Source of the DNA: Thermoprotei archaeon
Lineage (GTDB): Archaea; Thermoproteota; Thermoprotei; Thermofilales; B20-G17
Direction of reading: 5' to 3'
Assembly: GCA_003649515.1 (NCBI GenBank)
Contig: QMSC01000002.1
Coordinates: 1-30,973 of the forward strand
Length of the DNA: 30,973 nucleotides
The number at the start of each line of letters is the position of its first letter. Positions within the stretch are counted from its first letter, which is position 1. Shown here piece after piece: positions 14,658 through 22,003 of the stretch. Position numbers and translations under genes: made by a program. The notes below the pieces were generated by a model. It was not told the origin of the DNA. It did no database searches and saw only the letters and a list, made by a program, of their open reading frames with translations.

Positions 14658-15688
14658 AAGTCTAGGATCCAACCTTTCTCCCTGAAGAGCTCGTAAGGTA
14701 GTTGGAAACTTTCACTCGGTGTGAGAAGTACACTAATAGCCAGTTTTTGCAAAAGCGTTCTTTTAACTACCTTTTTACTGAATATCATCCGAAGCATGCT
14801 AATACTGTGTGAGGGGATCTTCAATACATCATAGAGCAAGTTGACCCTCGGGGTTTTCAGAAGAACTTGTGAAAACGGCAAACGCGATAAGAAGGATGCG
14901 AATCTTTTCAGCCCTTTTTCGCTCTTAAATTCGGCTTCTATCAAGAGTGAGAATAATGAATTTCTATCATAGGGATTAAAGTCTATAAAAAAGGTATCTG
15001 TCAATTTTAGAACGTGCTTATCGAAGTGGTACTTCACTAGTGCTTTGCTTTTGCCAAGCTTGCGAGCTATTTCCGATAGCCGAGTCCATCCATCTTTTTG
15101 CAACATGTTTATTATGAGTACATCAATGTCATCCGCCAGTATCCTATAATCCTGTGGTTCGTTAAAGTTCACTTCACTAGCTAGAGAACTCTCTGAGAGA
15201 AGCTTTTCTTCTCGGGTCTTTACAAATCTTTTTAGAACTGATGGCTTGGGGGAGATGTACCTGGGATTAGCAGTAATTAAAAGCCTCCAACGCTCGATTT
15301 TACCAACGCTTTTAAGCTCTATTAACTTCTCATACACTTTGTTTACTCCCATATCTGGGAGTGTCATTAAGGCCATTACTCCATTATATTTGCCTACTAT
15401 ACGGCTCTTTAATATGACGAAACGTGAGTGCAGGAAATCCTCTTCTAGGCCAAGTTGAAGGTCTGAGTAATCAAGGAATACCAGAACTGAGACCAGGCCT
15501 AATAGGTTATATTTTGGAATTAAATGAAGTCCTAAGATCTTTCGTTGTCGAAGTTTCTTAACGCGATCATAGAACGTTCGACGTGATACTGCCAGGCTAC
15601 GAGAAATACTAGCTAGTTTTCTCGGATTAGAGCTTTCTTTCAAGGCTTCAATTATCTGCAAGTCTAGCTCGTCTATCCTCAATTTCAT
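14654..15688 (-). CDS. Lrp-like regulator with two helix-turn-helix domains
   Basis: The 344-residue protein (from ATG 15688, preceded by gaaggagatg) contains two HTH domains. The first is at about 8-50 (LDLQIIEALKESSNPRKLASISRSLAVSRR then TFYDRVKKLRQRKIL). The second is at about 185-230 (DIDVLIINMLQKDGWTRLSEIARKLGKSKALVKYHF). Each is followed by a beta-rich region, so the protein may be a fused dimer of half-units like Lrp-family or archaeal double-HTH regulators. An in-frame ATG at 15712 gives eight extra residues but lacks a ribosome site. The ligand and targets are unknown. It overlaps nnr tail to tail by four bases. Confidence 0.8.
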   Translation of the reverse strand: MKLRIDELDLQIIEALKESSNPRKLASISRSLAVSRRTFYDRVKKLRQRKILGLHLIPKYNLLGLVSVLVFLDYSDLQLGLEEDFLHSRFVILKSRIVGKYNGVMALMTLPDMGVNKVYEKLIELKSVGKIERWRLLITANPRYISPKPSVLKRFVKTREEKLLSESSLASEVNFNEPQDYRILADDIDVLIINMLQKDGWTRLSEIARKLGKSKALVKYHFDKHVLKLTDTFFIDFNPYDRNSLFSLLIEAEFKSEKGLKRFASFLSRLPFSQVLLKTPRVNLLYDVLKIPSHSISMLRMIFSKKVVKRTLLQKLAISVLLTPSESFQLPYELFREKGWILDF

Positions 15689-15788
15689 GACATCTCCTTC
15701 ACTGACAAACATATCCTAATAGTAAGTGAATGAAGTCTTAAATATAAAGCTGGGATATTAGAAACCCACAGCAGACACGTATATTTGG

Positions 15789-16448
15789 GTGGCACCATTA
15801 TACCGTAAGGGGAGCAGTGTGGAAATACCTGCATCTTTCATAAAGTATTTGTATATTGAACGTCGCGAGCTTGTGTTAAAAGCTTTGAGAGGGGATTTGA
15901 ATAAGGAGGAGCTCCTAATAGGGTTCACGCGGCATACGCCGGCTTTCGTTACTCAAGGACCTGCTGGACTAAATGCTTCAATAAAGGGAGTAGGTTTTCT
16001 TCCTCGAGAAGCATACCTACATGCAGTCTTAAGAGCATTAAGGCGGTTTATACAGAGACCTGATCGGAACCTTAAGGAAGCATTAGAAGTACTATTGGAA
16101 TACGTGTATCCTAAGGAATACCACGATAAAATAGATTTCACGAAGCTTGTTAGCCTTGAGCTAGCAAGAAAACATACATACATTAACCTCCAGTATAATA
16201 ATGTCGTAACGCTGCTGTTCTATACTCCGCCTAATATTAGCTATGAGGTAAGAGGAACGGTAGCAATACATATGGGCGATGAGTACTGGGAATATGCGAA
16301 TCTTGTTCATGATGCTTTTCATACAAGCTTTTACAGAGGTAGGCGGCGGGACTGGAGTAAAATACCGGCTTATGTCATAGAAATACACGAAATATATGAC
16401 AATTCTCCTAGAAAAATGGGAGAAAGGATTTATCCTATGGAAGAGTAG
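15789..16448 (+). CDS. Uncharacterised protein coupled to FEN-1
   Basis: I do not recognise this 219-residue family. It starts at GTG 15789 and ends two bases before the FEN-1 ATG, so it is very probably co-transcribed and translationally coupled with that nuclease. Visible features are IGFTRHTPAFVTQGPAG near residue 45, a basic helix AVLRALRRFIQRP, YPKEYHDKIDF, and a C-terminal part rich in His and aromatic residues (HMGDEYWEYANLVHDAFHTSF, split by no obvious domain border). There is no signal peptide or membrane segment. The conserved coupling suggests a DNA replication or repair link, but that is inference. A TATA-like cttaaatataaag sits at 15740-15752, about 40 bases upstream. Confidence 0.7.
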   Translation: MAPLYRKGSSVEIPASFIKYLYIERRELVLKALRGDLNKEELLIGFTRHTPAFVTQGPAGLNASIKGVGFLPREAYLHAVLRALRRFIQRPDRNLKEALEVLLEYVYPKEYHDKIDFTKLVSLELARKHTYINLQYNNVVTLLFYTPPNISYEVRGTVAIHMGDEYWEYANLVHDAFHTSFYRGRRRDWSKIPAYVIEIHEIYDNSPRKMGERIYPMEE

Positions 16449-16450
16449 CT

Positions 16451-17476
16451 ATGGGCGTGCCGCTAACACCCATAATTCCGAGAAAGGTCTTAACATTAGA
16501 GCACTTTAGAGGAAAATGGTTTGCTGTAGATGCAAACAATGTTTTATACCAGTTTCTTGCTCTCATAAGAACACCTGATGGTAAACCTCTAACCTCTCCT
16601 ACAGGGGAAATTACCTCTCATCTTGTAGGGCTTGCATTTAGGGCTACGAAACTTATATGCGACTATGAGATGAGGCTAGTTTTCGTTTTTGACGGCAAGC
16701 CTCATGGACTCAAGGCAAGGGAGTTAATGAAGAGGAAGGAGGTTCGAGAGAAGGCCTACAAGGAGTGGGTTGAAGCCCTAAAAAGAGGAGATTATGACGC
16801 GGCGTTTTCTAAAGCTGTAGTAACAGGCGTGTTGACCAGGAAGATGGTTGAGGACGCAAAGAAGTTATTAGATTTACTAGGTATACCTTGGATTCAAGCT
16901 CCTTCAGATGCGGAAGCTCAGGCGGCTTATATGGTATCCCGAGGAGGTGTCTGGGCAGTCAATAGCAGAGATTATGACTCACTTCTTTATGGAACTCCTC
17001 GGCTTGTCCGCTATCTAACAATTTCAGGAACAGAATTTCTTCCAAGTAAAGGTATTGTTAGGCGTCTACAACCAGAGCTCATAGAGCTGAACAATGTTTT
17101 AAGCACGTTAAACATCACCCGTGAACAGCTAATTGATGTGGCTATCCTAGTAGGAACGGACTTCAACGAAGGTGTAAAGGGTATAGGGCCGAAAACTGCG
17201 TTAAGGCTTATAAGGATTTACAAGCGCATTGAAAAGCTTCCTGCTTCCATAAGAGATAAGGTGGCACCTTACTACCAAGAGGTTAGGGAAATATTTCTGA
17301 ATCCACCAGTAACCACAGAGTACACCTTAGATTACAAGCGCGTAGATGAGGAGGGATTAATAAGATTCCTTTGTGACGAGAAGGGTTTTTCACCGAAGCG
17401 TGTTGAGACCTTGATAAGCAGAATGAAGAGGGTTCACATTAAGGGAGCTATTTATTCGATGGATGAATGGATTTAG
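16451..17476 (+). CDS. fen: Flap endonuclease 1
   Basis: FEN-1 (341 aa) removes 5' flaps during Okazaki-fragment maturation and repair. The protein starts MGVPLTPIIPRK and shows the metal-binding residues D27 (VDANN), D81 (FDGKP), the pair in APSDAEAQAAYM (D153, E155), D174 and D176 (NSRDYDSLLYG) and the Asp of LVGTDFNEGVKGIGPKTAL, the last also a helix-hairpin-helix. The first acidic residue of the SEGEAQ motif is usually Glu; here it is Asp. The C-terminus ends YSMDEWI, where the PCNA-binding box normally reads QxxLxxFF; the Gln position is Ile, so PCNA binding may be weak or different. It is coupled to the unknown gene upstream. Confidence 0.97.
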   Translation: MGVPLTPIIPRKVLTLEHFRGKWFAVDANNVLYQFLALIRTPDGKPLTSPTGEITSHLVGLAFRATKLICDYEMRLVFVFDGKPHGLKARELMKRKEVREKAYKEWVEALKRGDYDAAFSKAVVTGVLTRKMVEDAKKLLDLLGIPWIQAPSDAEAQAAYMVSRGGVWAVNSRDYDSLLYGTPRLVRYLTISGTEFLPSKGIVRRLQPELIELNNVLSTLNITREQLIDVAILVGTDFNEGVKGIGPKTALRLIRIYKRIEKLPASIRDKVAPYYQEVREIFLNPPVTTEYTLDYKRVDEEGLIRFLCDEKGFSPKRVETLISRMKRVHIKGAIYSMDEWI

Positions 17477-17576
17477 AAGTCAGCGGCTACCTTTACAGTC
17501 ATCTAATCAGGAGCGGTCAAGTTCATCATCAGGTTAGATTATTTGCATTGTAACAAAAATATTTTAGTTAGGGAAG

Positions 17577-17600
17577 ACATATATAAGGGGCTTATAAAAT
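17577..17600 (+). promoter_or_regulatory. TATA elements of the tbp gene
   Basis: Two TATA-like boxes lie upstream of tbp: catatataagg (17577-17587) and cttataaaat (17591-17600). Use of the first would give a leader that keeps the ribosome site gaggtgg (17621-17627). The 158-base gap after FEN-1 also holds an imperfect hairpin, atctaatc (17501-17508) with ggttagat (17532-17539). Confidence 0.5.
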
Positions 17601-17634
17601 TCGGCTTAAAAATGTGCCATGAGGTGGCCGGTTA

Positions 17635-18195
17635 GTGGTTATGGGTAAGAGGCCGAAATATAAGATTGAGAATGTGGTTGCGTCCGTAACTTTTGATAGG
17701 TCCATAGATCTTAACCTTATTGCTGAGAAAGTTCCCTACACTGAATACGACCCTGATCAATTTCCCGGACTTGTTCTGCGTATTAGCAAACCGAAAACCG
17801 CACTTCTGATTTTTTCTACTGGAAAAATGGTTTGCACAGGAGCTAAGTCGGAAGTTGAAGTCTATAAGGCGATAGATAAAGTTGTTAAGCTGCTCGGAAA
17901 ATACGGCATAAATCTGGGAGAACCCAAAATAACGATTCAAAATATAGTTGCATCTGGCACTCTGAATGGAATTGTCGACTTGGAAAGAGCGGCGCTACTT
18001 CTCGAAAACACTATGTATGAACCGGAACAATTCCCAGGTCTCATATATAGAATGGATGACCCTAGGGTTGTTATTCTCGTGTTTTCTAGCGGTAAGTGCG
18101 TGTGCACAGGAGCTAAGAAGGAGAAGGATGTCGAGGCGGCAATAAACAAATTATACGTAAAGCTCTTAGAGCTTGGAGTGCTTCATCAAGCATAA
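17635..18195 (+). CDS. tbp: TATA-box-binding protein
   Basis: TBP (186 aa) nucleates transcription by binding TATA boxes with TFB. The two direct repeats are clear: KIENVVASVTFDRSIDL ... FPGLVLRI ... LIFSTGKMVCTGAKS, and ITIQNIVASGTLNGIVDL ... FPGLIYRM ... LVFSSGKCVCTGAKK. Phe and Pro of each FPGL intercalating segment are present. It lacks the long acidic C-terminal tail seen in some archaea. GTG 17635 is favoured by spacing from gaggtgg; ATG 17641 is an alternative two codons later. The DUF123 gene follows after 11 bases. Confidence 0.97.
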   Translation: MVMGKRPKYKIENVVASVTFDRSIDLNLIAEKVPYTEYDPDQFPGLVLRISKPKTALLIFSTGKMVCTGAKSEVEVYKAIDKVVKLLGKYGINLGEPKITIQNIVASGTLNGIVDLERAALLLENTMYEPEQFPGLIYRMDDPRVVILVFSSGKCVCTGAKKEKDVEAAINKLYVKLLELGVLHQA

Positions 18196-18206
18196 CGTCA
18201 AGGGCT

Positions 18207-18689
18207 TTGAATATCTCTACAGTACCCGCAAAGAAAGGTGTATATGTACTTATAATACAGGTGGAAAACGATCTACTCGTAAAAGTAGGACATAGCAGAG
18301 TAGTCTCTATCTCCAAAGGTTTTTATATATATGTGGGCTCCGCACTTAAAAACTTAAGACTGAGGCTTAGACGCTACATTTGTAGCTCTTTTAGAAAGAA
18401 GTTTTGGCACATAGACTACATATTATCTGAGGACTCCGTCAAACTGAGGGGAATTGTTTACTCTTTATGTGCGTTAAAGGTGGAACCTTCTGTGGCATTG
18501 ACGTTGCTTGGCCTGGGATTTAAAGTAGTTTCCGAAGGATTAGGTTCATCAGAGTATAATTGGAAGGGTTATTCGCACTTTCTGAAGGCCCCTCGAGAAG
18601 TCAGCTTAGAGAGGACTGTAAAACTAGTCGAAGAGGCCTTTAATGCTGTGGGATTAAAGCCTAATACGATTATCTGCGATCATCGCTGA
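18207..18689 (+). CDS. DUF123 (GIY-YIG-related) protein
   Basis: The 160-residue protein matches the DUF123/COG1833 family, related to GIY-YIG nucleases. Visible are KKGVYVLIIQV, a KGFYIYVGSALKNLRLRLRRY core (GxYxYVGSA) and the FWHIDYIL segment. In the family, the GIY-YIG-like start is recast as GVYVLI...GFYIYVGSA. Nuclease activity has not been shown to me for this group and should be treated as predicted. The start is TTG 18207 after aaggg, 11 bases downstream of tbp, so it probably belongs to the tbp transcript. Confidence 0.85.
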   Translation: MNISTVPAKKGVYVLIIQVENDLLVKVGHSRVVSISKGFYIYVGSALKNLRLRLRRYICSSFRKKFWHIDYILSEDSVKLRGIVYSLCALKVEPSVALTLLGLGFKVVSEGLGSSEYNWKGYSHFLKAPREVSLERTVKLVEEAFNAVGLKPNTIICDHR

Positions 18690-18733
18690 TTAATTGGATG
18701 GAAAAGTTTCCTCCTAGTGAAGTTCTACGACGA

Positions 18734-19495
18734 TTATATTAACATGAAAGGCTTAGAGTCGGCCCATAAGTAATCAAAATATACTTTAGCTATTTCTATA
18801 AAGTACTCGTAGGTTGAGTGCATTCCTTTAAGCATTCCCCTATCTTTAACTACTAGCAACACTTCGTTCTCTGATATCAGCCCATAACCAAACATTTTCT
18901 CCTTAACCCTTATTTTCTCAAATGAAAGCTTAGCCATTATCACATAATCCCTTGCTTCTCTCAGCACAGGAGGCGTTACGAGCACCTTTACTTCCGCTTT
19001 TACGTTAGAAAGGGCTTTTGCATGTCCTGTGAAGAGCAATTCTTTGAATGGGGAGGCAATGTAAAGGAGCCTCTTAGCCCTCATAGTCATATTAAGTATG
19101 AGCTTGAAAATAGCGTCACCTTCTATTACTATCGCGGGCTTCTCCACCAAAACGCCCTTATATGCCAACATATACTGCTCCTGTAGCTCTTCAAATATTT
19201 GTTGTAGCTCCTTTAACATGATGTTAAATATATCTCTGAATCTGTCGAAGATTTTAAGCGGGGGCTGTGCTTTATACACTTTCGGTCTTTTACCAGTCTC
19301 AATTGTTATGAGCCCTTCTCTCTGAAGCCTTAGCATTAAGCTATAGAGCTTGCTATAAGGAACACCGGTTATCTTTGATAGTTCTTTGGCCGTCAAAGGC
19401 CCGCTCCTAACTAGGGTTAGATATAGCTTGATATCCTTCTCAAAGAATCCTAATACTCTTACCAGCCTTAAGAGTAAATTCTCTGGAGCACTCAT
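18734..19495 (-). CDS. TrmB-family transcriptional regulator
   Basis: The 253-residue protein has an N-terminal TrmB winged helix (FFEKDIKLYLTLVRSGPLTAKELSKITGVPY, then SKLYSLMLRLQREGLI and a wing with GKRPKVYKAQPP), a linking coiled coil (about 88-108, IFNIMLKELQQIFEELQEQY) and a C-terminal phospholipase-D-like regulatory domain (AKRLLYIASPFKELLF). TrmB proteins often sense sugars and control transport genes, but no transporter lies nearby and the typical sugar-binding C-terminal domain is not evident. It lies 35 bases downstream of the nuclease-fold gene on the same strand, so the two may share a transcript. Confidence 0.87.
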   Translation of the reverse strand: MSAPENLLLRLVRVLGFFEKDIKLYLTLVRSGPLTAKELSKITGVPYSKLYSLMLRLQREGLITIETGKRPKVYKAQPPLKIFDRFRDIFNIMLKELQQIFEELQEQYMLAYKGVLVEKPAIVIEGDAIFKLILNMTMRAKRLLYIASPFKELLFTGHAKALSNVKAEVKVLVTPPVLREARDYVIMAKLSFEKIRVKEKMFGYGLISENEVLLVVKDRGMLKGMHSTYEYFIEIAKVYFDYLWADSKPFMLI

Positions 19496-19530
19496 TTAGA
19501 GACCCACAATAATTCTACTTTATGGCTTCT

Positions 19531-20097
19531 TCATAAAGATGTAAGTAGTCCGCGTTGCTTTAACTCTCTCAGTCTCCTGAGATTATAGTGAAGTATTCTA
19601 AAATTAGGGTCCACGTCCTTGACCTTTTTCTCCAGCTCTACTAGGTTTTCCTTATTTAGGTAATTTTTCTCGTCGAATATAACGAAATATACGAGAGTCT
19701 TTTTGGGAATTAATTGAGAGATCTTCTTAAATTTTCTAGCATGATCAGGTATTCCGTAAACTCGCTCTTCTCCACTTCTTCTCTTTCTGCCCCAAATTCT
19801 CTCTCGAGCGTGCCTAGCCTTCAAGCCTCTTGGGAGCAATTTTACCTTTATGAATACGGCGTTATCCTTTCCGAAAAGAACTATATCGGGATACTTTTTC
19901 CTATCCTCTTTTAGCCCCAAACTAGGCACTCTGTTAAGGTATAGCATATAAAGTCTCTTTTCTCCCAACTTCTTTATGAGAAAGTACGTTAGAAAAGCCT
20001 TGGCTTCCTCTGAAGTTTGTAGAATATAGTCTAGCTCTACAAGCTTTTTACTCATCTCTGAGGCCGCTTTTAATACTATTTCCTTTAAGTCTTCCAT
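19531..20097 (-). CDS. PD-(D/E)XK-like fold protein with altered active site
   Basis: I do not recognise a named family for this 188-residue basic protein. The segment YPDIVLFGKDNAVFIKVKLL (P70-D71 ... F82-I83-K84-V85-K86) matches the PD-(D/E)XK nuclease core of PD-x(10-15)-hhExK, except that the Glu position is Lys84; Lys86 of the motif is kept. The following region (GLKARHARERIWGRKRRSGEE) is very basic and could bind nucleic acid. The C-terminus is helical and Lys/Arg-rich. It lies 35 bases upstream of the TrmB regulator and 153 bases downstream of Alba, all on the minus strand. The fold assignment is inference from one motif region. Confidence 0.65.
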   Translation of the reverse strand: MEDLKEIVLKAASEMSKKLVELDYILQTSEEAKAFLTYFLIKKLGEKRLYMLYLNRVPSLGLKEDRKKYPDIVLFGKDNAVFIKVKLLPRGLKARHARERIWGRKRRSGEERVYGIPDHARKFKKISQLIPKKTLVYFVIFDEKNYLNKENLVELEKKVKDVDPNFRILHYNLRRLRELKQRGLLTSL

Positions 20098-20250
20098 GAT
20101 CCTCGAACTAATTTAGAAGGCGGTTTATTAGAAAAAGTTACGTAGAGGTATGGGAGAGGAAATCAGAGATATTACTGTCATAATATTTGGAATATTTGGT
20201 TCCTCAAAAAACATTGTCCAATTAATTTTGAGTGCAGGAACCGCTCTGTT

Positions 20251-20532
20251 TTACTCCTCCTTATATACTAGGACTATTTCTATGGTCGATACAGTCCTTT
20301 CCTTGCCCGCTTCACCCACTTTATCGCTACCTATCTTTACTTCTTCTACTTCGACTTTTCCGGGAAGGAACCTCTTTGTCAGCTCAGCCGCATCAACAGC
20401 GCGAGTGATAGCTCTACCGCGAGCCTTAATTATCACTTTTTTAACGCCCTGATTGAACTGTGTCGCGATGGCAAGAACGTAGTTCGGGGTTGGTTTGTTA
20501 CCCACAAATACTACTCCCTCAGCTGCCGCCAT
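20251..20532 (-). CDS. albA: Alba chromatin protein
   Basis: Alba (93 aa) is an abundant archaeal DNA/RNA-binding dimer. The sequence matches closely: GVVFVGNKPTPNYVLAIATQFNQGVKKVIIKARGRAITRAVDAAEL, then a beta hairpin around FLPGKVEVEEVKIGSDK and the final strand TIEIVLVYKEE. The acetylation/DNA-contact Lys seen as KxK in many homologues is here within the NKP loop. ATG 20532 is chosen over the frame's upstream ATGs (to 20571) because it has the ribosome site ggaggtg and matches family N-termini. An AT-rich catatttaag (20587-20596) may be the TATA element. Confidence 0.96.
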   Translation of the reverse strand: MAAAEGVVFVGNKPTPNYVLAIATQFNQGVKKVIIKARGRAITRAVDAAELTKRFLPGKVEVEEVKIGSDKVGEAGKERTVSTIEIVLVYKEE

Positions 20533-20623
20533 TTCTTGCACCTCCAATGCTGTGCGAAGTGTTGGCATCAAATATCATGGCATCTATCTTAAATATGTTG
20601 CGTTTTTCCTGGTTTTTGCTCAA

Positions 20624-20650
20624 CTTCATCTGAAAGAGACTGAGATGAAG
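20624..20650. repeat. Inverted repeat upstream of alba
   Basis: cttcatct and agatgaag form perfect 8-base arms around an 11-base loop. It lies about 90 bases upstream of the Alba start and beyond its likely TATA box, in the gap between alba and the end of the PAC2 gene. It could be the terminator hairpin of the upstream gene or a regulatory site. C/D-box RNA signals were looked for but the boxes do not fit. Confidence 0.35.
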
Positions 20651-20757
20651 GGTTATGGTATCGTACGACTAGAAGCTTAGAATTATAACATTGTTTTAAT
20701 AGCGCCTTTCACGATAGGAAATTAGAACTTTGGGTATGTGGAGTTTTCAACAAGTTC

Positions 20758-21531
20758 TTAGACGTAGTACCAAGGCAGCCTTTCTCCAGGCTCTTCTCTG
20801 GGTCTTGCCGGCTCTTTTTCCTGTAGCCTTTGAAGAGCTTTAGCCCTTTTCTTTATATCTTCTATTATCAAATCTAAGCGGTGATAATCAATGTTCAATG
20901 ACAGTATCTTATCTAAGATCAATAGAACCGATTTTGCAGCTAAGGGGTCGGGATATATCTGACCTACAGCACCCATTAAGGATAGTCCTTTGATTCCATG
21001 AAGTTTCGCGAGGCCTGGTAGTAAGCCGCACGCTCCTGTTATAGTTCCCTCACTTGATACTCTTAAGTTATACTTTTTTGCGTACTCAGCGAGCAATTTC
21101 TCGTCATTCGCTGCTATGTATACGTCTCCTTCCATCCCGCGTGCAATTGTTCCGCAGACAGCTATCACCATCCTCAACCCGTATTTTGACTCGAGATACT
21201 CTAGCACTTTTTCCGCGATCTCGTACTGGGCCCAGGAAACGGGCTGTGTATTGCCCGATACAAACACCATGTCGTTTGTCGAGTTCTTAAGGTAGAAGAA
21301 CTCATAGCGGGGGAGTTCCTGTACACCATAAAGGTTCACGATAACGCCTGCTTTTCCATCCGGTAGCATTAAGTTATTAGAGTATAATTCTGCGAACTTC
21401 TTAAGCTTCTTTTCCGTTATAATGTAGTCTACAGCTATTTTGCCCACTAAACCTAATCCTGGTAATCCCTGGACCAGAATCACATCCTTTATGGGTGGGG
21501 TTTTTAACTCAACTATTTTCGTCCAGCTCAT
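20758..21531 (-). CDS. PAC2-family proteasome assembly chaperone-like protein
   Basis: The 257-residue protein belongs to the PAC2 family (archaeal PbaA/PbaB relatives). Visible are VILVQGLPGLGLVGKIAVDYI, FVSGNTQPVSWAQYEIAEKVLEY, VCGTIARGMEGDVYIAANDE, GTITGACGLLPGLAKLHGIKGLSLMGAVGQIYPDPLAA and a charged C-terminal tail that ends WYYV. This final Tyr-Tyr-Val fits the HbYX motif used to dock into the pockets of the 20S proteasome alpha ring, which supports a proteasome-related role. ATG 21531 is favoured by ggtgat at proper spacing; the frame's TTG at 21537 overlaps the stop of the upstream Cys-rich gene. The two genes are therefore translationally coupled. Confidence 0.9.
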   Translation of the reverse strand: MSWTKIVELKTPPIKDVILVQGLPGLGLVGKIAVDYIITEKKLKKFAELYSNNLMLPDGKAGVIVNLYGVQELPRYEFFYLKNSTNDMVFVSGNTQPVSWAQYEIAEKVLEYLESKYGLRMVIAVCGTIARGMEGDVYIAANDEKLLAEYAKKYNLRVSSEGTITGACGLLPGLAKLHGIKGLSLMGAVGQIYPDPLAAKSVLLILDKILSLNIDYHRLDLIIEDIKKRAKALQRLQEKEPARPREEPGERLPWYYV

Positions 21532-21533
21532 GT

Positions 21534-21827
21534 TCAATCACCGAAGACTCTAAAGTTTCTCGGACAGATACTTCTAGCTTTCCGGCAGAATTCTTCGCCC
21601 TTGCTGATCGCACCTTTTTCGTAGAAGGTGGCAGCCAAGTAGCAGTACTTCGATTCTAGCTTGCATGACGGATGAGGCTTGTGAACGCATAGGGTTGAGA
21701 CGAACTTGCATATTTTAGCGCCTTCAGCATATCTCTTCTGCATGTACAGATTCAACGCCATTTGGCAGAGCGACATTGCGGCGTTACAGTAGAAAGGGGC
21801 TACTAGCGTCTCTAATGATTGGCTCAT
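21534..21827 (-). CDS. 97-residue protein with duplicated CX6C-X18-CX6C pattern
   Basis: I do not recognise a named family. The eight cysteines are C14, C21, C40, C47, C55, C62, C81 and C88, giving exactly CX6C-X18-CX6C, a 7-residue link, then CX6C-X18-CX6C again. The two halves are a 41-residue internal repeat with TPR-like helices (MALNLYMQKRYAEGAKIC and LAATFYEKGAISKGEEFC). Each half would form a helical hairpin with two cysteines per helix two turns apart, well placed for inner and outer disulfides or a metal site. No signal peptide is seen. The start is ATG 21827 after ggaggtt. The stop lies within the ribosome site of the PAC2-family gene, so the products are made together. About 175 bases upstream to aspS hold an AT-rich promoter region near 21935-21965. 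Confidence 0.85.
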   Translation of the reverse strand: MSQSLETLVAPFYCNAAMSLCQMALNLYMQKRYAEGAKICKFVSTLCVHKPHPSCKLESKYCYLAATFYEKGAISKGEEFCRKARSICPRNFRVFGD

Positions 21828-22003
21828 CCGAACCTCCGCTTAGATAACGATTCCCTAGATAATAAGCTTTCTATCCAGGCTGTAGCCATGTATTATGTGA
21901 TTCTACACTGATCAGAATTGTGCTACTGGGGGTGCATTTTTAGATATTTTTAAATTTAACCTAATATATGTCGACAGTTAGGAAAATTCTATAAGCTGAG
22001 TGC

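Noticed and set aside
17501..17539. Imperfect hairpin after FEN-1 (atctaatc / ggttagat)
   Set aside because: A 7 of 8 match with a 23-base loop in AT-rich DNA is weak, and no T tract follows closely enough to call a terminator.
20150..20452. 100-codon plus-strand ORF across the Alba gene
   Set aside because: From 20251 on it is the exact antisense of alba, has Ser/Thr/Leu-rich shadow composition and no promoter; Alba is certain.
20621..20660. C/D-box guide RNA upstream of alba (ctga and gatga near a hairpin)
   Set aside because: The boxes are out of order and too close together; no C box of form RTGATGA pairs with a D box at a normal distance on either strand.
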